64,000 bases of DNA, taken from positions 1,050,001 to 1,114,000 of the forward strand of contig JACVTC010000039.1 in assembly GCA_016946835.1 (NCBI GenBank), written 5' to 3'. Shown one piece after another: positions 17,990 through 29,270 of the stretch (position 1 is the stretch's first letter; every line of letters begins with the position of its first letter). Below the pieces are notes generated by a model. The model saw only the letters and a program-made list of their open reading frames with translations, did no database searches and was not told the DNA's origin. This DNA comes from Neocallimastix lanati (nom. inval.) (taxonomy: Eukaryota; Neocallimastigomycota; Neocallimastigomycetes; Neocallimastigales; Neocallimastigaceae). Both the position numbers and the translations under genes were made by a program.

Positions 17990-18929
17990 ATTATAAAATA
18001 TCGTTTATTTCAAAAAAATTATGTATATAAATAGATTGATAGATATTTTAACGTTAATTAACTTACGATGAAGTAAAGAATAAATCAACAAGACGGAAGA
18101 ATCTTGAACGATATTTAATATGCATAAGATCATTATCAAATAAAGCATATAATTTTGTAAAGAATTCAGGATAATCTCTATATATATATATTATTTTTAA
18201 TAAAAAAAATATTCAAGAATAATAACAATATATATTATTAATAATTTTATATATATGTATTATATGCATATATATATATATTAATTTAATTATTATAAAT
18301 GAGTAATAATAAATATCAAATAAAATAAAATAATAATAATAAAAAAAAAAATAATAATAATAATAATAATAATAAAAGTTTTATATAAAAATTATAATAA
18401 TAATAATAGTATATATATATATATATATAAAACTTACAAATTATGTTCATTCATTAATGTGAAAAGACCATTTAGAGCTAATAAACTGACAGCACCACCT
18501 TCATTGTAAGCATCTGTTAAGAAATCAATTAATCTTACAGGATTAGTCATGAAAGGAATGATACGTTTATTGATGATTAGGAGGACACGCTTATAGATAG
18601 GAACGGTAAGTGGTAATTTTAAGAAAGCTAACCAAGCATCACCAAAGACTTGACTATGACTCTTAGCACTTAAAAGAGGATGTTTTACATTTTCATCAGA
18701 ATCACCCTTAAGTTCTTAAATTTCAAAATGTATAATAAATAAATAAATAAAAAAAATAAATAATAACAATAATAACAAATAATTATAATAACAAATAATT
18801 ATAATAACAAATATATATATATATTAAAAATATAATTTTATAAATATAATTTTTTATAAATTTATAAATAAAAATAATAAATATAATATATATATAGGGA
18901 ATATGAGGAAAATAATTATTGTCAATAAC

Positions 18930-18960
<31 letters not shown>

Positions 18961-19057
18961 TATTATATTTAATAATATCTTTAATATAAATTATTTATTA
19001 TATATATATATTAGGATAATATCTATCTGTATATATAAAATATTATCGAGAAATAAA

Positions 19058-19089
<32 letters not shown>

Positions 19090-19285
19090 CAATATATATA
19101 TATATATATATATATATTACCTGCTGGGTTTAAAATAAAGAAAGTTTCAATTTGACTATCATCCATTGGTAAATTTTGAAGTTCACTTAATAAAGAATAT
19201 AAAGTATTAACTGGAATCTTATACTCTTCATCTTTTGATTCTTTATCACTCTAATAATATAAAATAATAATGATAATAATAGTAA

Positions 19286-19342
<57 letters not shown>

Positions 19343-19645
19343 TATAATAATAATAAGTATATATATATATTAATACATAATAATTTTTAATTTTATTTTA
19401 GTTAATATGATATAATGACTATAATTATATTTATGTATATATAATATATATAGTTTTTACTTTTTTAACATCAGCTGAATTATTAACAATAGTTCTTTAT
19501 AATAAAATTAAATAATTTTTTTTATATATATTAATAAGTAAATTATATATATATATTATATAAAATAAAAAAAATAAGTTTATTGTATTTTTTAAATTTT
19601 ATATATGAATATATAGATAATACATAATAGATATAGATATAAATA

Positions 19646-19689
<44 letters not shown>

Positions 19690-20177
19690 TTTTTCATTAT
19701 ATTATATAGTTATAAATAAAAAATATATATATATATTTAATTATAATATAATATTTATATATGAATATTTACTCTACTGCCTTTAAGAAATAATATCTTA
19801 AGTCGTCATAGGAATCAATTTGTTCTAAAATGGCATCATAAAATGTTTTATTTAAATTTTCACATGATAAAATAGCTTTGATAGTTGGAACAAAAATTTT
19901 ATTATTCATAACTAAAAATCCCTTTTGTAAACTGAAGAAAGTTGTTTCATGTTTAATAAATTCAAATAAAGTTTTTAATGTAATAATCTAATTGATTTCA
20001 TGAAGTAATAAAGTAACAATTATAATAATAATTGATATAACAATAGTATTATTGATAAAGTATTTTTTAATTTTTTTTAAATAAAATAAAAAAAAAAAAA
20101 AATAAAAAAAATAAAATGAAATAAAATGAAATAAAATAAAATAATATATATATTAAATATTTTTATAAAATAATTAT

Positions 20178-20230
<53 letters not shown>

Positions 20231-20631
20231 TTAATTATATAAAATTTAATTTTTAAAATATTTTTTTATAATAAATAAATTAATATTAATAAAATCATTA
20301 TCATATCCATAACACTAATTAATTAATAATAATTGAGTTATATTAATTTACTTGAATTGCTGGTTCATCGTTTTCGAATAAAGTCAATAAATAGGAAACA
20401 AAGTTGGTGTAGTTATCTTTTAACCATTGATTGACCACCTTTTTTTTATCGTTACTACTCTCATCAAACGTTAAAATAGTTGGAAGATAGTGACAGAAAA
20501 TCTTTTTTAAAGAAACGATAGAAGTATGAATAATTTCGTCTTCATTATCAGACTATTTTTTTTTTTTTTTTTTTTTTTTTTAAATATAAATATTTGTGAT
20601 TTGTGTATGTACATAAAATTGAAATTTATAT

Positions 20632-20671
<40 letters not shown>

Positions 20672-21431
20672 TAATTTTTTTAAAAGAAAAGAAAAGAAAA
20701 AAAAAAAAAAAAAAAAAAGATTGAAATTTTCATTGAAATAAAAGATATAAAAAATTTTTATTTGATAATTTATATAAAGATTAATTAGGTATATATATAT
20801 ATATATAAAAGTGAATATTAAAAAAATTTTGTGAGTATAATTTAAAATAAAAAAAAAAAATATTTTATTGTTTTATTTATACATAAATATAAATATATAT
20901 ATATATCTTTATTTGAAACCTTTAAAATATTAAGAATTTCGACAATATTATTTAAGTTCTTTTTATCATTGATACAATCTTTTTCAAGTTTTCTAATTTG
21001 TTGTTTAGTAATTTTTTCGACCTTCTTTTCTTTAATATTGGTATTACCAATCTTTTTTTTAATGATGTTAAAATTTATTAAATAAAATATATGAAAGCAT
21101 ATATATAAATTTAAAATTGAGATATATATATTAGTTATAGAATAAGTTTTAATGAAATATATATATATATATCGTAAAGGAAAATAATAATAATAATAAT
21201 AATAATAATATTCTATATTTATTTTTTTTTTAAAAATAAAAAAAAAGAATTTTGAAAATTAAAATTTATTTATATAAAATTTCAAAATTTGTTAAAAAAA
21301 AAAAAAATTTCAAAAACAGAAATAGAAATTATTATTTCATTTTATATATATCAAAATATAGGTTTTTTTTTAAAAAAAAAATAAATAATTACATCGTTTT
21401 CATTTCTTTTTCTTTTATTAACATTACTCAT
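16651..21431 (-). CDS. NOC4: Nucleolar complex protein 4 (NOC4), CBF/NOC family
   Basis: NOC4 works with NOP14 in maturation and nuclear export of the 40S ribosomal subunit. Twelve exons are readable: 21393-21431, 20920-21051, 20352-20552, 19773-19987, 19461-19494, 19121-19250, 18438-18714, 18067-18177, 17655-17821, 17426-17496, 17109-17222 and 16651-16854. Phases agree at every junction and give about 564 residues, close to yeast (~550). The start MSNVNKRKRNEND is basic, as expected for a nucleolar protein. The C-terminal CBF/NOC domain is clear: KSHSQVFGDAWLAFLKLPL, IPFMTNPVRLIDFLTDAY, FFRLVDLFFTSSHMPAYIVA, KKMARLALYAPPSG, LMKRHPSCMVMIHRE, then SSLWELN and ALRKHYYGDLASLGDIF. The tail is Ala/Lys-rich. 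Most introns are 150-350 bases and filled with TA or AAT repeats. One exon is only 34 bases. The donor after exon 2 is GTTTCA, weaker than the usual GTAAGT/GTAAAT. It converges with SF3B6. Confidence 0.93.
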
Positions 21432-21631
21432 GTTTATTATATTATTGATTTATTTGATTTATATATAGATAAAAAAAATAATAATAATAAAATAAAAATT
21501 ATAATTCTAATGAAAAATATATATATATATATGTATATTTCTTTTTTATTTTATATAAAAGAAACTCTATTTAAATTAAATAAATATATTATGAAAGAAT
21601 AAAAAAAAAAAAAAAAAAAATTAAAATTATT

Positions 21632-21680
<49 letters not shown>

Positions 21681-22428
21681 AAAAAAATAACAAATTATTA
21701 TTGGTTAATCAATTTATATAAAAATTAAATAAAATAAAATATAAAAAAATATATATATATATTATATATATATGAAATTTTATAATTTTGTATAGATTTA
21801 TGATAATTTTACATATAAAACATGGATATATCATAAGTTATTTATTTATTAATTATATATTTATATTATAATTGGAAGGTTTAATTTATTGAAATGAATA
21901 ATTTCCATTATAAAAAAAAAAGAAAAGGTTCACTAATTGAAATGAAGGAAATAATCATCCTCAAAATAATAATAAATAATAAATAATAAATAATAAATAA
22001 TAAATAATAAATAATAAATAATAAATAATAAATAATAAATAATAAATAATAATAATCATTAAAAATAATCATTAAAAATAATAATAAATAAGAGATAAAT
22101 TATTATTATTATTATCATCGTCATCGTCATCATTATCAATGAAATAATAATTTTTTTTTTTTTTAGGCAAGGAAGAGAATACACTTTCAATGCTTTGTTA
22201 AATAGATAATTATATATATATATATATTTATGTACACTATTTTTTTTAAAAAAAAAAATTATTATATAATTAAAAGGTAACGATAAAATGTATATAAAAG
22301 ATTAAGTAAAATAAAAAAAAAATAATAATAATAAAAATAAATATAAAATATAAATAAAAAAAAAAAAATTTTTTTTAATTAATCATACAAAAAATTTAAT
22401 GCAATAAAGAATAAAAATATAAGTTCAG

Positions 22429-22449
<21 letters not shown>
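21432..22449. other. Intergenic DNA upstream of NOC4
   Basis: Contains the presumed NOC4 promoter (next to 21431), poly-A runs near 21602-21677, a heptamer AATAAAT tandem array at about 21967-22051 and a short tcatcg repeat near 22112-22130. No protein-like ORF. Confidence 0.6.
21967..22051. repeat. (AATAAAT)n heptamer tandem array
   Basis: About twelve tandem copies of a 7-base unit. The same heptamer recurs near 35040-35145, 43199-43272 and elsewhere. Confidence 0.85.
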
Positions 22450-22464
<15 letters not shown>

Positions 22465-23080
22465 GGTGTGATGTATATATTGTATAGTAACATGATTCCC
22501 ATTTAAATCTAAAATAATAATAATAATAAAAAAATAATAATAAAAACAAGAGAAGTAATCATTTTAAAAAAAAATAGATTGTATAGTGTTCACTAAACTC
22601 TCTCCCCTCTGAAAAAAACAAAAAAAAAAAAAAAAAAAAAAAAAAAGAAAAAAAGATTCTCATTTTAAGAGATTTAAGAGAATTAACCTTTTTTTTTTTG
22701 GATAGATTCTATGAACGGAACTACTAGATTGTTAGTATTTTGAGATTCGTATCTGAAATATATATAGTCTAGGACTACTTAATCATTATTGTTTCCCAAG
22801 CCATATCAATAAGATGTTGACATTCTTGGTACTGAAGGATTTCTTACTAAATCGATCAAAAAAAAAAATTAACTCAAGAGAGCTACTACTAATAACAGGT
22901 ATATATATATATATATATATATTAGCAAGATAGTATACAGGAACAGTAGATCCCTGTGAACTTGTTTGTTTAAGAAGTTGTTCATTTAAATTGTCGCTCC
23001 GTTCCCACCGGTATCGAAATTATAGTTTATCTAATAACCTGAAATTCCACAAAGAGGGGATATATAAATATACCTTTTTT
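22450..23080 (-). mobile_element. Decayed LINE 3' fragment
   Basis: Aligns by eye with the LINE fragment immediately to its right. For example, gaacagtagatccctgtgaa (22941-22960) matches ggaacagttgacgaagttga (about 23548-23567), both followed by a tgtttaa-containing stretch and a gttccc motif. The segment attcttggtactgaaggatt (22821-22840) corresponds to gctcttggtaacggtagatt near 23440-23459. The frame is broken by many stops and indels. Same minus orientation as the neighbouring copies, suggesting repeated insertion into one area or tandem duplication. Confidence 0.6.
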
Positions 23081-23083
23081 TTG

Positions 23084-23122
23084 AAACTACCTTCTTATTC
23101 TAAGATATTAGAATAAGAAGGA

Positions 23123-23127
<5 letters not shown>
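23084..23127. repeat. Hairpin between two LINE fragments
   Basis: Arms ccttcttattctaa (23090-23103) and ttagaataagaagg (23108-23121) are perfectly complementary around a 4-base loop. Pairing extends about five more base pairs outward (aaact/agttt) after one mismatch. It lies exactly between the decayed fragment ending near 23080 and the poly-T tract at the 3' end of the next one. Confidence 0.9.
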
Positions 23128-23177
<50 letters not shown>

Positions 23178-24078
23178 CTTAGAGAAAACTTTATTTAATT
23201 TATAATAATAATAAAATTACATGAAATTAAATGAAAAAATAACAAATAAAATACATGAAATAAAATATTATATATTATAAAATTATAAAAGTGCGTTAGA
23301 AGCAATAGCCTCTAACTTTTCCCATTCCTCGAAAATAACACCACGTCCATTATTGTGAGTAATAATTTCAGTATTAGTGTTATCAATCGAATCTGTATCT
23401 GGAGGTGAAAATCCATGCCTTATCATTTCGACGTCGACGCTCTTGGTAACGGTAGATTCAATGGAATACCATTTCATCATCAAACTAAAAGATCGACAAA
23501 TTAATGGTATTACGTTTGTTAGAAACTCCGCAATCCCCACAAAATACGGAACAGTTGACGAAGTTGAACTTTGTTTAAAAATATTGTCAACTAATTGTCT
23601 TTGTTCCCCATCATTAACTTTAATTTTTGAATATATTGAACGCCCACCAAGAAGTGCACTCAATATATAATAATAAATATTATTATCATAATCCTTTTCT
23701 GAATCTAAAGAAACATCCAAGGATTTTTGTTCAATTATCAATGCAAACTTCAAAAAGAGATCATCTAGAAAAGGTAAAGATTTATTTCTGTAATTTTCCA
23801 ATTCTTTACAGGCAAAGATCCAGTGAGAAAAGCTAGGTACACTAACACCACAACAAGGGCAACATTTAGGGCAATCTTCTGAGACGATTTTTCTTTTAAT
23901 GGAAATACTAATGTCGAATTTAAAACCACACCTAATACGAGAAATCCAAAAGAATCCCAACTGATACTTAGGATATTGAAATGTTAAGTTTCTGATTTCT
24001 GAAATAAATCCAAAATCATTCTCCTTGTAAATAATTGCAAGGAAGTAAGGAAAAAATTTCCTTATTTTATTGACAAAT
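23127..24078 (-). mobile_element. LINE (non-LTR retrotransposon) 3' end with zinc-binding C-terminus of the reverse transcriptase ORF
   Basis: A 225-codon minus-strand frame (23283-23960), which stays open a further ~115 bases upstream with no ATG of its own, ends in a stop at 23283. It carries the reverse-transcriptase zinc-binding (zf-RVT) pattern CPCCGVSVPSFSHWIFACKE, i.e. C-x2-C-x8-H-x4-C, typical of the C-terminal end of LINE ORF2. After the stop comes a short 3' untranslated region with an aataaag motif, then a ~48-base tract that is T on the plus strand (23127-23174), the poly-A tail of a minus-strand insertion. No reverse transcriptase catalytic core is present, so the copy is 5' truncated as LINE insertions often are. 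This fragment has no internal stop and is the youngest of the group here. Confidence 0.8.
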
Positions 24079-24085
24079 AAAAATG

Positions 24086-24121
<36 letters not shown>

Positions 24122-24224
24122 TCGGTCATTGATGAAATCTAAAAGAATGACATCGACATAAAGAAAAAGAAAAAGAAAAAAAAATGGTAGAGCATTCCAA
24201 TATCCAATGAATTAAAAAGATGCT

Positions 24225-24227
24225 TTA

Positions 24228-24265
<38 letters not shown>

Positions 24266-24320
24266 CCACAGCAAGGACAGAATTTAAGACAATAGTCAGA
24301 AACTCTATCACTTTTATAAT
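24225..24320 (-). mobile_element. Scrap of another LINE copy (zinc-binding motif)
   Basis: On the minus strand bases 24267-24318 read KSDRVSDYCLKFCPCCG, parallel to KRKIVSEDCPKCCPCCG of the adjacent LINE fragment. The similarity stops abruptly at a T tract (24231-24266, poly-A in its orientation). Either a very short 5'- and 3'-truncated insertion or the remainder of a copy interrupted by homopolymer expansion. Confidence 0.6.
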
Positions 24321-24627
24321 TGCAATAGTGGTAATGTGGTATTATAGTTGTAAATCTATATTATATTAACATTATATAAAAAAAAAAAAAAAAAAAAGGG
24401 AATTACCCATCTAATTTTTATTTATTTTTTTTATTTTTTTTTTTTTTTTTTTTAATTTTATTTTATATAGTTTATTATTAAATTTATTTATTTTTAAATG
24501 ATTTTTAAATTTACATTATTTAAATAAAAAGAAAAATTTATATAAAATATATATTAAAAGAAAAAAAAAAGAAAAATTTACTGTAGTTGAAATATAAAAT
24601 TGTATAAAAAATATAATTAAAATTTTT

Positions 24628-24661
<34 letters not shown>

Positions 24662-25452
24662 GATAGATTTATAAAAAAAAAAATTATTTAATATATCAAA
24701 TTATTATAAAATTAATAATAATAATAAAAATAAAATAATATAAAAAAAAAAATTTTTTTTTATTTATTTTTAAATATTATTATATAAAAGAAAGAAAATA
24801 ACAAAAAAAGATTAAATTAAAAGAAAAAAAAAATTATATTTCTTTAAAAAAATTTTTCTATTTTATAAAATATATATATAATATTTAAAAAAAAAAAAAA
24901 AAGAACTTTTTATATTATATATATAATATATTCTCCTGGTGTAAAATAATAAATAAAAAAATTAAAAGAAGTTATTATTATTATTATTATTATTATAAGG
25001 TTTAAAAATTATCTTAAAAACATACTCTTTTTTTCGTATTTATTTAATGATAAATAATAACAATAATAATAATAACAGTTGTAGAAGTGGTAGTAGGAAA
25101 AGAAAAAAAAAAAAAGAAAAAAAAAAACAAAAAAATAAAAAAAATTTTTTTTATTGTATTGTAATCTTTTTTTTTTTTTTTTTTTCGTTTGTTTGTTTGT
25201 TTTTTCTCTATTATATATGAATTCTTTAATATTAAAATAATAATAATAATAATAATAAATAAAAATATTATTAATTAAATTAAAAAGAAAAAGAATTAAA
25301 TTATGTTAATTTATATAAAAAAAAAAAAAAAATTCTTTTTTTTTTTTTTTTTTAATTTAAAATTTTGGAATTATTCGTAGTTATGTTTTTGTTATGTTTT
25401 TCTATGACTTTATGAAATATTTTATGATTTTTATATTTTTATGATTTTTTTT
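24321..25452. other. Intergenic DNA downstream of homeodomain gene
   Basis: Poly-A/poly-T tracts, an ATT microsatellite near 24974-24997 and a GTTT repeat near 25186-25202. It includes the presumed 3' untranslated region of the homeodomain gene just below 25453. No gene seen. Confidence 0.6.
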
Positions 25453-25604
25453 TTACCATGGTCTTCTATGATTGGTATCTAAAGATTCATTAGAATCATT
25501 TGATTTATCTAGAGGTTCATTACTTATTTCATTTTTATTCATATTTATATTATTATTCATGTTCATATTCATATTATTATTATTATTATTGTAATTATTA
25601 TTAA

Positions 25605-25673
<69 letters not shown>

Positions 25674-26953
25674 CTAAAAATTTTGAAATAGAATACATTT
25701 CTGCTTTTTCTCTCGTTTTACTTCTAGTTTCATATTTTATTGGTTTATGAAATAATTCTTTATCTTGACCTGGTTTATTATTGTTATTGTTATTATTATC
25801 ATTAAAACGTTGATTTGGTATACCATTTCCATTTCCATTGAAATTATCTTCATTATTAAAATCATTGTAAAAATTTCCATTATTATTATTGTTGTTATTA
25901 TTATACATTCCTTGTCTATTATTATTATTATTATTATTATTATACATATCATTTCTAGAGAAATTATTATCATTAAAATGATTCATCATAGGATTATTGT
26001 TATTATTATTATTATTATAGAAATTATTGTTATTGTTATTATTATAATTATAATTATTTATATGATTTGGATTTGGAGTTTGATTAAAATCATCATAATC
26101 TCTTTCTTCATTATTACGATAGTTATTATTATTATTATTTTGGTAACCACCATCATTTCTATAATCAATTGGGGTTTGGTATACATTTTCATTTTGAATT
26201 GGAGCTCCACCAAATAAAGCAGATAAAGAAGTTAAAGCTTCTGCAGCAGCCATAATTTCTGCATCTTGACCACCTTCTAATTTTATTCTTTTATGAGATT
26301 TATTTGGACCATTATTACCATTACCATTATTATAGTTGAGAGAAGTCGAAGCATTATTTGGATCCTTATCCTTCTTATTATAATGACCTCTTGGTCTTCC
26401 TCTATTACTTTGCTTTGGTGGTTCAGCATTAGCATTTTGATTTTGTTCATGTGGAGGTGATGGCTGTGGTGTTGGATAATTCTGTAAAATAAAAAAAAAA
26501 AAAATTTTTTTTTTTTTATTTTATTTTAATAAATGATGTTTATTATTATTATTATTTTTTTTTTTTATAATTTATATTAAATATTATATTATATTATTAT
26601 AATTTATAAAAAGAAAAATATTATTTTATATTATTATTAGAAAAATTATTTCATTTAGGTATAATATAAATAATTATAAATAATTTATATATTATTATTA
26701 TTATTATAATGATTAATTTATTTTATTCATCATTAAAATTAACTTTTTTTTTTTTTTTTTTTTAATTTTTACCTCATTATCAAGTAAAGGAGGTTGACCA
26801 TTTGAATTTTGACCTTGATTATTCCAATTATTATTATTATTACTATTATTATTATTATTAGGGGTTTGATATTGATAATCATTTGGCATTATATTTGTTT
26901 TTGATGGGGAATCAGTTGGTGAATTTTTTATTTGAGAATTTGGAAGAATCTAT

Positions 26954-26990
<37 letters not shown>

Positions 26991-28580
26991 TTATCATAAT
27001 AAAAAATATATATATAAAAAAATATACTTAGTAATAAATTCTATAAAATAAATATATATATATATATATATATAAAAATTATATCTACTTTTTGCAAGGT
27101 TGGAGAATCCTTTGAGGATTTATCTGAATCAGCTTCTGAACCATAGTTAGAACCATTACCACTCATATTAGCATTAGGTTTGTAAGATATGAATGGTGGA
27201 GCAGAACGATTTTTAGCACCCTTCTTATTTTTAGCTCTTCTATTTTGGAACCATACCTATTATAAATAAAAATAAAAATAAAAATAAAAATAAAAATTTT
27301 TTTAAATTAGTTTAATATAATTTAATTTTTTTTTTCTGATAAATATTCGATTATCTTTATCTATTTATTTATATCTAACTATTTATCTACATCTTTCTAT
27401 TTATTTGTCAATATAAACATATATATTTTTTATTTTATTATATTATATTTTTTTTTTTTTTTATTTTTATTTCTTTATTTTTATTTTTTTATTTTTTTTA
27501 TTTTACTATTTTTTTTTTTTTTTTATTACTATTATTTTTAAAACTTACTTGAACTTCACGAACACTCATGCCTAATTTACGAGCTAATCTTGCTCTTTCA
27601 TCATGAGAAGGTTTTTCGGTGACCTGAAAGACACTCATCAACTCACTGTATTGATCTTTATTAATAATTTTTCTTTTTTGTTTATAATTAATACTACGTT
27701 CTAAACCATTGCCACCGTTCTTCTGTTGAGGATTTGGTGTAACATTAACAAATGAAAATTTTTTAGTACCACCTCTTGGATTTCCTTGACTATTCGACAC
27801 ACCATTTGGATTCATATTACCATTGGCATTACCATTATTATTATTATTATACATACCATTCATATTATTATTACCACCATTACCATTATTACCATAATTC
27901 ATTCCATTCATACCATTACCATTATCATAATTCATATTACCATTCATATTTCCATTATTATTATTATCATTATAATTCATATTATTCATATTATTCATAT
28001 TATTTCCATTATTATAATTATTATTCATATTATTCATATTATTATTTCCATTATTATAATTATTATTCATATTATTTCCATTATTATAATTATTATTCAT
28101 ATTATTCATATTATTCATATTATTATTTCCATTATTGTAATTATTCATGTTATTGTTGTTGTTATTGTTGTTATAGTTGTTATTGTAATTATTATTATTC
28201 ATATTATTTCCATTATTATTATTATAGTTATTATTCATATTATTACCATTATTATTATAATTATTGTTCATATTATTATTCATGTTATTGTTATTATTAT
28301 TATTGTTATTATAATTATTATTCATGGTATTCATATTTCCACCATTACCGTTGTAACGATTATTCATATTATCAAAGGAAGACATAGGCGGTAATTGGTT
28401 ATTATTATTGTTATTATTATTATTTGATGACATATAATTATTCATATTATAATGACGGTCATCCATACCCATAGGATTTGAGTTACCCATATTAGAATTC
28501 ATTTTTAACAAAGGAGAATCTGAAGAATTGTAGCTTGGTTCATAGCTACTTACCATAGTAGAAGTATTTTCACTATTCAT
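25453..28580 (-). CDS. Homeodomain transcription factor with AT-hook-like motif and long poly-Asn regions
   Basis: Four exons (27549-28580, 27089-27256, 26773-26949, 25453-26481), all joined in phase 0, give about 801 residues. A classical 60-residue homeodomain spans about 299-358: Leu16 and Phe20 of the fold are present (SELMSVF), helix 3 reads REVQVWFQNRRAKNKK with Gln50 and Asn51, and there is no TALE three-residue insertion. The intron after exon 1 cuts the homeodomain between Q44-equivalent and VWFQ. Exon 4 encodes NRGRPRGHYNKK (about 485-496), an AT-hook core, and a basic KRIK patch near 524-527, likely part of a nuclear signal. Outside these the protein is Asn/Met/Gly/Tyr-rich low complexity, before and after the homeodomain. 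Target genes are unknown. No neighbour suggests a role. DNA binding is firm by homology; the AT-hook role is inference. Confidence 0.92.
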
Positions 28581-29230
28581 GGTAGTCTTTTTTTTTTTTT
28601 TCTTATTATTATTATTATTGTTATTATTTTTCCTTTATAATGGTTAAATATGTTTATTGTTTCTTTTCTTTTTCTTTGGTACCTTATTTATTTTTTAGTA
28701 CAGAAAAAAAAAAAAAAAAAAAAAAGGAGGTAGGAGATTATATTTATTAAAAAGGTAGTTTTTATTTATATTATGTATATTATTTGTGAAAATTCTATAT
28801 ATATATATATATTTTTCTAATAGAATATTATATCTATATATCTATATCTATATCTATTTATATATATATATTTTTTGTTCTATATCTTTTAGTATTATTA
28901 AAATATATATATATTCCTATAAAAAAAAAAAATATAGTAAAGTATACAAGTAAAATAATAAATATATATTAATAAAAGTTTATTTCCTTTTAATATTCTT
29001 TCTTTTTTATTTTAGAAAAAAAAAATAAAAATATTTAATATTATATATTAAAAAAAAAAATTTTTTTTTTTTAAAAAAGTCTATAACAAATAATTCTTTG
29101 TATTTTTAATATAAATTAATACAACTAAAACTAAATTAAACTTCTAATTCTTTATTATATATAAGTAGAGTAGTAACTTGTAATAGAAAAATATAAATAA
29201 TGAAAAAAGAAAAAGAAAATATTTTTTTTT

Positions 29231-29270
<40 letters not shown>

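Noticed and set aside
21252-21602. 116-codon plus-strand frame overlapping the NOC4 start
   Set aside because: Lys/Asn/Ile/Phe composition expected of random A+T-rich sequence; it overlaps NOC4 exon 1 on the opposite strand.
27776-28394. ~200-codon Tyr/His- and Ile-rich plus-strand frames
   Set aside because: Antisense shadows of the Asn-rich part of the homeodomain protein.
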